A stretch of 13,275 nt of DNA from NCBI GenBank assembly GCA_019056875.1, contig DXJA01000206.1, positions 1 to 13,275 of the forward strand, written 5' to 3'. The translations under genes were made by a program, and so were the position numbers. Positions 6,528-13,275 of this stretch are shown here, piece by piece. The DNA is from Candidatus Jordarchaeum madagascarense (lineage in GTDB: Archaea > Asgardarchaeota > Jordiarchaeia > Jordiarchaeales > Jordiarchaeaceae). Within the stretch, counting starts at the first letter, position 1. Every line of letters starts with the position of its first letter. The notes below the pieces were generated by a model. It was not told where the DNA came from and ran no database searches. It worked only from the letters and a program-made list of their open reading frames with translations.

Positions 6528-7127
6528 ATGAAAAGTAAAAAGGTAATTAGAAGTCCGGATGCGGAGCGTAAGGATAGGGTTCCTCCGGGACAAAGAGTTA
6601 CGGAGAAATTTCCTGTTCTTCATTATGGGAAGGTGCCTTATATCGATATTTCTGATTGGATGTTTACTATTTCAGGTTTAGTGGAGGAAGAACGAATGCT
6701 TAACTATGAGGAGTTTACTTCACTTCCGCAGGTGAAAGTGTTTTCGGATGTTCACTGTGTTACTGGTTGGTCAAAACTTAATAATCTCTGGGAGGGAGTA
6801 AGTACCAGTGTCATAAAAGAACTTGTCAATATACTCCCAGAAGCTAAATTCGTTATGGTTCATTCGGTAGGAGATTTCACAACCAATCTTTCCCTAAGTG
6901 ATTTTTTCGCACCCGACGTCTTATTCGCCATTAAACATAACGATGAGCCACTAACACCACCTCACGGCTATCCGGTAAGACTTGTGGTTCCGAGACTTTA
7001 TTTCTGGAAAAGCGCTAAATGGGTGATAGGAATGGAGTTTATAGAAAAAGATAGGAGGGGTTTCTGGGAATCTCGTGGATACCACAATCACGGTGATCCA
7101 TGGAGAGAAGAGAGATATAGCTACTGA
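6528..7127 (+). CDS. Sulfite-oxidase-fold molybdopterin oxidoreductase (cytosolic, YuiH-like)
   Basis: This 199-aa protein consists of little more than the molybdopterin-binding domain of the sulfite oxidase superfamily (COG2041-like). The segment DVHCVTGWSKLNNLW (74-88) contains Cys77, the expected molybdenum ligand. PPHGYPVRLVVP (144-155) and YFWKSAKW (158-165) are conserved cofactor and active-site segments. It lacks the heme domain, the dimerisation domain and a Tat or Sec signal, so it is a small soluble member whose substrate and electron acceptor are unknown. ATG 6528 has tgaggg (6514-6519) 8 nt before it. A TATA-like sequence near 6474-6484 could drive it on its own. Codon use changes sharply inside the gene: third-position C is found in 3 of the first 82 codons but 26 of the remaining 118. 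Confidence 0.9.
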   Translation: MKSKKVIRSPDAERKDRVPPGQRVTEKFPVLHYGKVPYIDISDWMFTISGLVEEERMLNYEEFTSLPQVKVFSDVHCVTGWSKLNNLWEGVSTSVIKELVNILPEAKFVMVHSVGDFTTNLSLSDFFAPDVLFAIKHNDEPLTPPHGYPVRLVVPRLYFWKSAKWVIGMEFIEKDRRGFWESRGYHNHGDPWREERYSY

Positions 7128-7230
7128 TTGCTAACTACAGTTTCATCTAGCAGCGGTTCCTAGTTAATGTGTAGATCAGGGCACAAATTTGGCTTCCATA
7201 AGAGTTCGAAAACACCAAAAACATTGAATT

Positions 7231-7238
7231 ATTTATAA
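7231..7238 (+). promoter_or_regulatory. TATA box of the trehalose synthase/phosphatase gene
   Basis: The sequence atttataa is centred about 27 nt before position 7262. A transcript starting there would have a leader of about 16 nt containing gtgatc (7268-7273), which pairs with the archaeal 16S rRNA 3' end. The leader ends at the TTG start at 7278, so promoter, ribosome site and start agree. Confidence 0.6.
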
Positions 7239-7277
7239 CACAGTATTAATCAACAAAATTATTCGAAGTGATCCGAT

Positions 7278-9461
7278 TTGGGAAATATGTTGATAGTATC
7301 AAATAGGTTGCCACTAAACATAGTGAAAAGAGGGGGGAAACTGAGTTTTCAGTCTAGTGTGGGTGGTTTGGTTACCGGGTTGGGTCCGGTTCATAGGCAA
7401 AAAAAAGGTCTGTGGGTAGGATGGCCGGGAGTTACTTTGGATAAATTTAAGGAGGAGGAAAAAGAGGAAATCTATGAAAAATTGGCTTCTAGAAATTTAT
7501 CTCCCGTTTTTTTGTCTGAAGAAGACATTGAAAGTTATTATCATGGTTTTTGTAACGAAACAATTTGGCCTCTTTTCCATTACTTCCCAGAGTTTACGGT
7601 ATATGATAAAAATTACTGGGAATCATATGTTAGAGTGAATAAGGCTTTTTGCGATGTGGTTGTAGAAGTAGCTGAAGCAGAGGATACTATCTGGGTTCAT
7701 GATTATCATTTGATGCTCCTTCCAAAGCTTATAAGAAAGAAAATGCCAGATGCAACGATAGGATTCTTCCACCACATACCTTTTCCAGCCTATGAAATAT
7801 TCCATTTGCTCCCATGGCGTAAAGAAATTGTGGAAGGATTATTGGGTGCGGATCTTGTAGGTTTCCACACCTACGATTATGTTAGATACTTCCTTGGAAG
7901 TGTCCGCCGAATATTAGGTTATGATCATACACTAGGTGAGATCACTTTAGATAAGCGCTTGGTGAGGGCAGACACTTTCCCCATGGGGATAGACTATGAG
8001 AGATTCGCCCAAGTTGAACGTGATCCAAAAGTGCAAAAAGAAATCGAAACGATTCGTAAAAGAATGGGGGAACGTAAAATAATTTTATCAATTGATCGTT
8101 TAGACTATACGAAGGGTATACCTCAACGGTTAGAAGCATTTGACACTTTTTTGACGAATTATCCAGAATTCAGACAAAAGGTAACTCTAGTGATGGTTGC
8201 GGTACCTTCACGAACAGAGATTGAAAGCTATGTTTTGTTAAAAAGTCAGGTGGATGAACTTATTGGGCGAATTAACGGTACGCATGGAATTATTGGCTGG
8301 GTGCCCGTCTGGTACCTGTACCGTTCCATACCTTTTCACACCCTAGTCAGTCTTTATCGTATTGCAGATGTTGCCCTAGTAACCCCACTCAGAGATGGAA
8401 TGAACCTAATATCGAAAGAATTTATTGCAACTAAAACCGATGGTAAGGGAGTTTTAATTCTCAGCGAGATGGCCGGGGCGGCAAAAGAATTGGTAGAGGC
8501 ATTTATAGTAAATCCGAATAATAAGGAGGAGATTGCAGAGGCCTTAAAAGAAGCATTAAGGATGCCTGAAGTTGAACAAATAAGGCGAAATAGAATTTTG
8601 CAAAGGAGATTACAGCGTTATGATGTAGAGAAATGGGTGGAAGAATTTATTAAAGAATTGGAAAACATTAAAGATGATCAGAAGGAATTCAAGGTGAAAA
8701 TACTTTCAAATAACATGCAGAAGAAATTAATTGATGATTATCTTAAGAGTAACAAGCGTTTAATTTTATTGGACTATGACGGCACTCTTATTTCCTTTGC
8801 GCCAAGACCAGAAGAAGCGAGGCCAGATAATGAACTCCTAGAGATACTTAGAGCACTCACTCAGGAGTCCAAAAATGAAGCGATAATTATTAGCGGACGA
8901 CAAAGAGAAACGCTGGATCTGTGGTTCAGTAGCCTGAATTTGGGATTAATTGCTGAGCATGGAGTATGGATAAAAGAAAAGAGAAGCAAGTGGGGTATCA
9001 TAAGGCCTGTGGGAAACGATTGGAAGGGAGAAATCCGGCCATTTCTTGAACTGTACGCGGATAAAACGCCTGGTTCTTTTATCGAAGAAAAAGAGTATTC
9101 ACTCGTTTGGCACTATCGAAACGCCGATCCTGAGTTGAGTGCAAGGAATCTGGTTGAGTTAAAGGATTCTCTTTTGCATGTTGCTGCCAATTTTAATCTT
9201 AATGTTTTAGAGGGAAGTAAGGTAATCGAGATTAAGAACGCGGGTATAGATAAGGGGCTTGCCTCATCACACTGGTTATCAAAAGGGGATTGGGATTTTA
9301 TTATGGCAATTGGTGACGACTGGACTGATGAAGATACCTTTGCCGCTCTTCCTGAAACTGCATACACGATAAAAGTGGGTTTGGGTAGATCGCGTGCCAG
9401 ATTCAATTTATATTCAACAGGTGAAGTGAGATCATTACTTAGAGAGTTGGTACGGAAATAA
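7278..9461 (+). CDS. Bifunctional trehalose-6-phosphate synthase/phosphatase
   Basis: This 727-aa fusion makes trehalose from UDP-(or other NDP-)glucose and glucose-6-phosphate, then removes the phosphate. Residues 4-465 are a GT20 synthase (OtsA-like): SNRLP (8-12), GWPG (48-51), HDYHLMLLP (141-149), HHIPFP (165-170), DRLDYTKG (273-280) with Arg274 and Lys279 for donor phosphates, and RDGMNL (372-377). Residues 490-727 are a HAD phosphatase (OtsB-like): DYDGT (499-503) with nucleophile Asp499, SGR (539-541), Lys659 in GIDKG, and GDDWTDED (679-686). Both active sites look complete. The TTG at 7278 is favoured by gtgatc at 7268-7273 and the TATA box at 7231; the ATG at 7287 is an alternative only 3 codons later. 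The fused TPS/TPP layout is known in some archaea such as Thermoproteus. Trehalose would serve as stress protectant or compatible solute. Confidence 0.96.
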   Translation: MGNMLIVSNRLPLNIVKRGGKLSFQSSVGGLVTGLGPVHRQKKGLWVGWPGVTLDKFKEEEKEEIYEKLASRNLSPVFLSEEDIESYYHGFCNETIWPLFHYFPEFTVYDKNYWESYVRVNKAFCDVVVEVAEAEDTIWVHDYHLMLLPKLIRKKMPDATIGFFHHIPFPAYEIFHLLPWRKEIVEGLLGADLVGFHTYDYVRYFLGSVRRILGYDHTLGEITLDKRLVRADTFPMGIDYERFAQVERDPKVQKEIETIRKRMGERKIILSIDRLDYTKGIPQRLEAFDTFLTNYPEFRQKVTLVMVAVPSRTEIESYVLLKSQVDELIGRINGTHGIIGWVPVWYLYRSIPFHTLVSLYRIADVALVTPLRDGMNLISKEFIATKTDGKGVLILSEMAGAAKELVEAFIVNPNNKEEIAEALKEALRMPEVEQIRRNRILQRRLQRYDVEKWVEEFIKELENIKDDQKEFKVKILSNNMQKKLIDDYLKSNKRLILLDYDGTLISFAPRPEEARPDNELLEILRALTQESKNEAIIISGRQRETLDLWFSSLNLGLIAEHGVWIKEKRSKWGIIRPVGNDWKGEIRPFLELYADKTPGSFIEEKEYSLVWHYRNADPELSARNLVELKDSLLHVAANFNLNVLEGSKVIEIKNAGIDKGLASSHWLSKGDWDFIMAIGDDWTDEDTFAALPETAYTIKVGLGRSRARFNLYSTGEVRSLLRELVRK

Positions 9462-9608
9462 CATGCGAATTAGGAAGTAGGGTAGTAGACAGAATAATTT
9501 CTTAGATACACCGATTGGCAACTGCGGACTAGAATTCAACCTACAACTTGCCTATTTTTCTATGATTTGATTCTGAAAATCCTTGTAAAAACACCTTGAA
9601 AGGGTTTG

Positions 9609-9622
9609 GGAAAGCTTTAAAT
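9609..9622 (+). promoter_or_regulatory. BRE and TATA box of the M24 peptidase gene
   Basis: The sequence ggaaag followed by ctttaaat is a near-ideal archaeal BRE plus TATA pair. The TATA centre is 29 nt before the ATG at 9647, so the transcript should start at or within a few nucleotides of the start codon. No Shine-Dalgarno sequence precedes the ATG, consistent with leaderless mRNA. Confidence 0.65.
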
Positions 9623-9646
9623 GTTTTATAAATTAAAAAAAGTTCT

Positions 9647-10780
9647 ATGAATCGGCCCAAGCCTATTGGATTTAGTAAGGAAAAGGCTTCTCAGGTTTTG
9701 GAAGAGAAGGGTGTTGATGTACTGATAGCGTCTAGTCCAGAAAACGTTTTCTACACTTGTGGTCTAGCAGTTAGGGCCGTGGAGAACAATCCGATTCTTT
9801 ATGCTCTTGCTAATCAGTACCCCACAATTGTGACCGTATATAAGGATGGTAGTGAAAGCATGGTTACGTGGGCCCTTTATAATGCAATGCTTAGCTGGGT
9901 TGAGGAGGCCCAAGGTATAGTGACTCCTGAACAAGCTATGGATGCTATTGCTTCCTTTATCAAGAAACATGAGGTTGAAAAGGGCGTAATTGGTATCGAA
10001 TCTTTGACGCCATACTACCAATATGAAAGGCTGAAGAAAGCTTTTCCAGATGCTAAATTTAGGGTTTCCGATGATCTATTTCTAGATATGAGGATCAGCA
10101 AATCAGAAGAGGAAATAAGAAGAATTAAGGAATCCACTAGAATCGCGGAGAGAACAATAGAAGTACTAATCGAAAATATTGCTGAGGGGGTTAGCGATTT
10201 CGATTTCCTCAGGATAGCGAAAAAAACAGCTATTGAGGAAGGAGGCGCGGGAGTCGACCACGTCACTCTGGCAATCGGCAACAGCGATCCCGAAGCTCCA
10301 GGAACCGGAGTCAAAATGAAACGAGGGGACATTACCCGTTTCGACATTGGAGCGATATACAAAGGATATAATTCGGATGTCAGTAGACACGGTTTTCTAG
10401 GAGAAGTGCCCTCGGACATTCAAGAACCCTTCGACGCAGCCGTGGAGGTACAGAAGGCTTGCGTTAAGGCTATTAAGCCGGGGGCTGACCCCAAAGAGGT
10501 TAACAAGGCGGCTCTGGATGCATGGCAAGCACAGGGACGCAAGGACCCTGTTTTTATAACCATACATAGTGTAGGTCTTCAGACAGAGGAGTTTCACTGG
10601 TTAGATGTGATGAAAGGCGCATCTGATAGGAAATTTGTGAAGAACGCTGTTCTGGACATTGAAGCGTGGAATCTACATTCAAATGTGGGATTGATAGGTA
10701 ACGAGGACACCTACCTAGTGACTGGCTCTGGCTGTGAAAGAATATCCAAGTTGGATATGAAAATCTTTACCGTTCAGTGA
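9647..10780 (+). CDS. M24 family metallopeptidase (Xaa-Pro peptidase/creatinase-like)
   Basis: This 377-aa protein has the two-domain layout of Xaa-Pro dipeptidases and their non-peptidase relatives. A creatinase N-terminal domain (about 10-140) is followed by a pita-bread catalytic domain (about 155-377). All five dinuclear metal ligands can be placed: Asp233 (FDIG), Asp244 (NSDVSR), His307 (IHSVGL), Glu339 (DIEAW) and Glu353 (NEDTY). The contexts are unusual, since family members normally read HG-I/L-G and EPG where this has HSVG and IEAW, so the substrate may not be a Pro-containing dipeptide. The protein is cytosolic, with no signal peptide. It is transcribed from its own strong BRE/TATA promoter, probably as leaderless mRNA, and ends before a T-tract. 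Neighbouring genes give no clue to its substrate. Confidence 0.9.
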   Translation: MNRPKPIGFSKEKASQVLEEKGVDVLIASSPENVFYTCGLAVRAVENNPILYALANQYPTIVTVYKDGSESMVTWALYNAMLSWVEEAQGIVTPEQAMDAIASFIKKHEVEKGVIGIESLTPYYQYERLKKAFPDAKFRVSDDLFLDMRISKSEEEIRRIKESTRIAERTIEVLIENIAEGVSDFDFLRIAKKTAIEEGGAGVDHVTLAIGNSDPEAPGTGVKMKRGDITRFDIGAIYKGYNSDVSRHGFLGEVPSDIQEPFDAAVEVQKACVKAIKPGADPKEVNKAALDAWQAQGRKDPVFITIHSVGLQTEEFHWLDVMKGASDRKFVKNAVLDIEAWNLHSNVGLIGNEDTYLVTGSGCERISKLDMKIFTVQ

Positions 10781-10807
10781 TAGAGCTAGGTACCCTCACT
10801 TCCTAAT

Positions 10808-10830
10808 CCTTTTTTATTACTATTAATTTA
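10808..10830 (+). terminator. T-rich terminator after the M24 peptidase gene
   Basis: The region ccttttttattactattaattt begins about 28 nt after the stop codon and contains a T6 run (10810-10815) followed by further T-rich sequence. This is typical of archaeal U-tract termination. It separates the peptidase gene from the ferredoxin-AOR operon. Confidence 0.55.
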
Positions 10831-10861
10831 TGAAAAACGAAAAAGTGTTTGAAAGTTGAAG

Positions 10862-10871
10862 TTCTAAATAA
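10862..10871 (+). promoter_or_regulatory. Possible TATA box of the ferredoxin-AOR operon
   Basis: The sequence ttctaaataa is the best TATA-like box in the 136-nt gap. Transcription about 27 nt later would leave a leader of roughly 23 nt before ATG 10917. No clear BRE or strong Shine-Dalgarno sequence supports it, so this is tentative. Confidence 0.3.
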
Positions 10872-10916
10872 CTTACTAAGACCTGACAAATAACGCAACT
10901 TAATAGATGATGTTGT

Positions 10917-11450
10917 ATGAGTCGATACGTTAAAGTTTGGATTAAGCGATCCTATGAGAATTGCAGTGGATGTAGAAGATGCGAGATTGCCTGTTCGCTC
11001 CATCATGAAGGGAAAATTTGGCCTGAAGCCTCAAGAATAAGGGTTTTCATGCTTGTTCCCGGAGTGGAGATTCCCCATTTATGCTTTCAGTGTGAGGATT
11101 ACCCATGTGTTGAAGAATGCCCAGAAGGAGCTCTATCCGTAAATGATCAAACGGGAGCAGTGAATGTAGATGTTTCGAAGTGTACTGCATGCGGTCTGTG
11201 CATAGAAGCTTGCCCGGGGAATGTTCCGCACCTCCATCCAGAAGGTAACTATATTGTTATATGTGACCTATGCGATGGAAAGCCAGAATGTGTTAAAGCG
11301 TGCCAAGAGGGTCAATGGAACACTTTAATGATTATTCCGAGAGAGAAAGGGGTCTCCTATAAGGCTTTATCCAAAACACCCCAGGAACTCACCCATGAGG
11401 TTGCCAAGCAAATCCTTGGAGAAGATATCGCAAAGGAGGTTATAGACTGA
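10917..11450 (+). CDS. Four-cluster [4Fe-4S] ferredoxin, electron-transfer subunit of AOR-type enzyme
   Basis: This 177-aa protein has exactly 16 cysteines in four quartets, enough for four [4Fe-4S] clusters: C16/19/22/26, C56/59/64/68, C89/92/95/99 and C116/119/125/129. This is the HycB/AorA-type polyferredoxin fold. Its stop overlaps the start of the AOR catalytic gene by one base (TGATG), so the two are translated together and very probably form a complex. Four-cluster partners are known for the AOR of Aromatoleum (AorA with AorB) and for WOR5 of Pyrococcus furiosus. The basic N-terminus lacks Tat or Sec features, so it is cytosolic. Residues 130-177 form a charged helical tail beyond the clusters that may contact the catalytic subunit. 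The ATG at 10917 has only a weak ribosome site. Confidence 0.92.
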   Translation: MSRYVKVWIKRSYENCSGCRRCEIACSLHHEGKIWPEASRIRVFMLVPGVEIPHLCFQCEDYPCVEECPEGALSVNDQTGAVNVDVSKCTACGLCIEACPGNVPHLHPEGNYIVICDLCDGKPECVKACQEGQWNTLMIIPREKGVSYKALSKTPQELTHEVAKQILGEDIAKEVID

Positions 11451-13275
11451 TGAGGGGATACGCTGGAAAATTCTTGGAAATAAATCTTTCCAAGGGACAC
11501 ATTGAAGAAATAAAGTTACCAGATGTGGTTCTAAGAGATTATATCGGCGGAAGAGGATTAGCCACAAAGATATTATGGGATAGACTTGGTAGAAAATGGG
11601 AAACAGTTGATCCACTCGGTCCAGATAATATTCTACTCGTGCTTACAGGACCGTTAACCGGATATTTTCCGGGAACCAAGGTTTGTGTTTCAGGGAAGTC
11701 GCCTCAAAGCAATGGGGTAATAGGCTCGACGATTGCAGGGGAGTTTGGAGTGGACTTGAAATGCGCAGGTTATGACGGTCTGATAATAACTGGAAAGGCA
11801 GAAAAGCCATGCTACATATTCATATGCGACAAACAAGTCGAAATTAAAGACGCCTCACCTATCTGGGGTAAAAAAGCAAGGCAAACCATACGTTTTCTGG
11901 TTAAAGAGTCAATTGAGGAAATTAAAGGTATTCGACCAAACTACGGAGAAATAGTTGAACCCTCAATTCTCTATATTGGACCCGCCGGAGAGAACAAGAC
12001 TAGGGTTGCAGCCGTTGTCTCTAAGTATGCGCACGGAGCGGGCTACGGTGGATATGGGGGAGTAATGGGAGCTAAATACCTTAAGGCAATAGTCGCAAAG
12101 GGGTTTGGCCCACTACCTGATGTTTATGATGAAGAGAAAATGCGGAAGTTAGCCCAAGAATTTTCAGAAAAAGGTTTTAGAAACAAATATTTTAGACGCT
12201 GGGGAACGGGAGGAGGAGGCTACATGTTTGGAGCCGGAACAAGTTCTGAGCCTGTCAGAAATTGGCAGGATGAATGGCATGATAAGGAAAGCTACAAAGG
12301 AGAGGAATTCGATAAGCACTGGGTTAAAAAAAATTGGGGAGACTTCGGCTGTCCGGTTACGTGCCTAAAGCTTGCTGTATTAAAAACTGGGAAGTATAAG
12401 GGGGCAATATGCGACAATCCGGACTATGAGCTTGAAGCCTTTTGGGGACCAAACCTTGGGATATTCACTCCAGAGGATAACATCTACTTGTCCTATTTTA
12501 GTAACGAGCTTGGTTTTTGCGGCATTCAAGGCGGAGCAGTCATAGGATTTGCAGCAGAACTCTACGAGAGGGGAGTACTAACTGAAGAAGATTTAGAGGG
12601 AATAAAGCTTGAATGGGGGAATGTCCAAGCGTTCAAAGCCCTAGCCGAAAAAATAGCTTTTAGGCAGGGAATCGGGGGCATCCTAGCCGAAGGTGTTTAT
12701 CGAGCAGCCTTAAAGCTTGGAGAAATGAAAGGTGTTGATTTGCTCCAGTATGCCGTTCACGAGAAGGGGTTGGCCATAGGGGCACATGGAGTTAGGAGCG
12801 AAGCTGACTTCATTTCAAGTAACATTGCTTATGCGTGCTCAGTCCAAGCGGGAGACCACACGTCGGGGGCAAGTCTGCCGCTTGACGATAGTGGCAGTGA
12901 GCTATTTTCAATAATGCAGGACTCGGCCGTTTACTGCTTCTTCGCTGCAATGAGAGTTGAGGATATAAAAACATTCAATTTTTACGAGGCAGTAACAGGA
13001 TGGAAACTAACAAGAGAGGAATGGTATAAGGAAAAGGCATTAAGAATACTGCAGCTGCAAAGAGCTATGCTGCTTTTAGGCGGACCGGACGCCAAGTGGA
13101 AACCTAAACTGGATGACGATAATCCGCCGAGATTCTGGGAGCCACTACCCTCAGGAACCTACAAGGGAAAAACATTGAATAGAAAAAAGTTTGAAGAGTC
13201 GAGGCTTGAATACTTTAATGCTGCTGGCTGGAACGAAAACGGAGTGCCAAAACCAGAAACGCTAAGAAAACTTGG
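11450..13275 (+). CDS. Aldehyde:ferredoxin oxidoreductase family catalytic subunit (3' end cut by window)
   Basis: The frame runs from ATG 11450 off the right edge, giving about 608 residues of a family normally about 600-620 aa, so nearly all of it is present. AOR enzymes oxidise aldehydes (or related substrates) with a tungsten bis-pterin cofactor and one [4Fe-4S] cluster. Family segments seen are GGRGLATK (33-40), GPLTG (67-71), AGYDGLIITGKA (106-117), IGPAGEN (176-182) and VMGAKYLKAI (205-214). The cluster site reads D298-x2-C301-x3-C305 plus Cys496, so the first expected Cys is Asp. The pterin motifs normally written DxxGL(C/D) read NELGFC (352-357) and DSAVYC (491-496), and AGRGG reads AGYGG (197-201). 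It overlaps the ferredoxin stop by one base and has a strong ggaggt site (11435-11440). The exact substrate cannot be inferred. Confidence 0.93.
   Translation, partial: MRGYAGKFLEINLSKGHIEEIKLPDVVLRDYIGGRGLATKILWDRLGRKWETVDPLGPDNILLVLTGPLTGYFPGTKVCVSGKSPQSNGVIGSTIAGEFGVDLKCAGYDGLIITGKAEKPCYIFICDKQVEIKDASPIWGKKARQTIRFLVKESIEEIKGIRPNYGEIVEPSILYIGPAGENKTRVAAVVSKYAHGAGYGGYGGVMGAKYLKAIVAKGFGPLPDVYDEEKMRKLAQEFSEKGFRNKYFRRWGTGGGGYMFGAGTSSEPVRNWQDEWHDKESYKGEEFDKHWVKKNWGDFGCPVTCLKLAVLKTGKYKGAICDNPDYELEAFWGPNLGIFTPEDNIYLSYFSNELGFCGIQGGAVIGFAAELYERGVLTEEDLEGIKLEWGNVQAFKALAEKIAFRQGIGGILAEGVYRAALKLGEMKGVDLLQYAVHEKGLAIGAHGVRSEADFISSNIAYACSVQAGDHTSGASLPLDDSGSELFSIMQDSAVYCFFAAMRVEDIKTFNFYEAVTGWKLTREEWYKEKALRILQLQRAMLLLGGPDAKWKPKLDDDNPPRFWEPLPSGTYKGKTLNRKKFEESRLEYFNAAGWNENGVPKPETLRKL

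Noticed and set aside
6300..6623. 107-codon minus-strand frame covering the gap between the GH57-like and sulfite-oxidase-like genes
   Set aside because: It overlaps the ends of two supported genes, has no ribosome site and a low-complexity basic sequence.
7204..7210. gttcgaa, resembling a tRNA T-loop
   Set aside because: No acceptor, anticodon or D-arm pairing could be found around it.
10015..10419. 134-codon minus-strand frame rich in Ser, Ile and Leu
   Set aside because: It lies wholly inside the well-supported M24 peptidase gene, and its residue make-up is that of an antisense frame.

Overview
The window looks archaeal. Candidate promoters are BRE/TATA-type boxes placed about 27 nt before the expected transcript start. 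At least one gene appears leaderless, TTG and GTG starts are common, and 3' ends are T-rich tracts rather than hairpins. The gene content fits an anaerobic, possibly thermophilic archaeon of the Thermoproteota/Bathyarchaeia type: a tungsten-type aldehyde:ferredoxin oxidoreductase with a four-cluster ferredoxin, an Arf/Rab-like small GTPase, a fused trehalose synthase/phosphatase and a GH57-like enzyme. The exact lineage cannot be fixed from the sequence alone. No mobile element, CRISPR array, tRNA or rRNA was seen, and no gene-free stretch exceeds 300 bases (the longest is 3301-3536).

Region 1 (138-2071, + strand) holds six small winged-helix DNA-binding proteins in a row, about 92-108 aa each and tightly spaced. 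All share one plan: an N-terminal helix, a winged HTH, a wing ending in a G-x-Y-x-x-N-type motif in most copies, and a hydrophobic C-terminal helix. Genes 3 and 4 are close duplicates. The array may continue left of the window. It is the most unusual feature here.

Region 2 (2158-4040, - strand) has an Arf/Rab-like GTPase and, downstream of it, a Gfo/Idh/MocA sugar-type dehydrogenase, separated by a gap with a T-tract. Region 3 (4197-9461, + strand) holds a GH57-like glycosidase, a cytosolic sulfite-oxidase-fold molybdoenzyme and a bifunctional trehalose-6-phosphate synthase/phosphatase. These are separated by 150-175 nt gaps and are probably transcribed individually. Region 4 (9647-10780) is a leaderless M24 metallopeptidase with a well-formed promoter.

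Region 5 (10917 to the right edge) is a two-gene operon of a 16-cysteine ferredoxin and an AOR-family catalytic subunit, truncated only at its last few residues by the window edge. The AOR has an Asp where the first cluster-ligating Cys is expected, and both pterin-binding motifs are altered, so it looks like a divergent subfamily. Carbohydrate handling (GH57, Gfo/Idh, trehalose) is a loose theme, but only the ferredoxin-AOR pair and the winged-helix array show firm operon structure.
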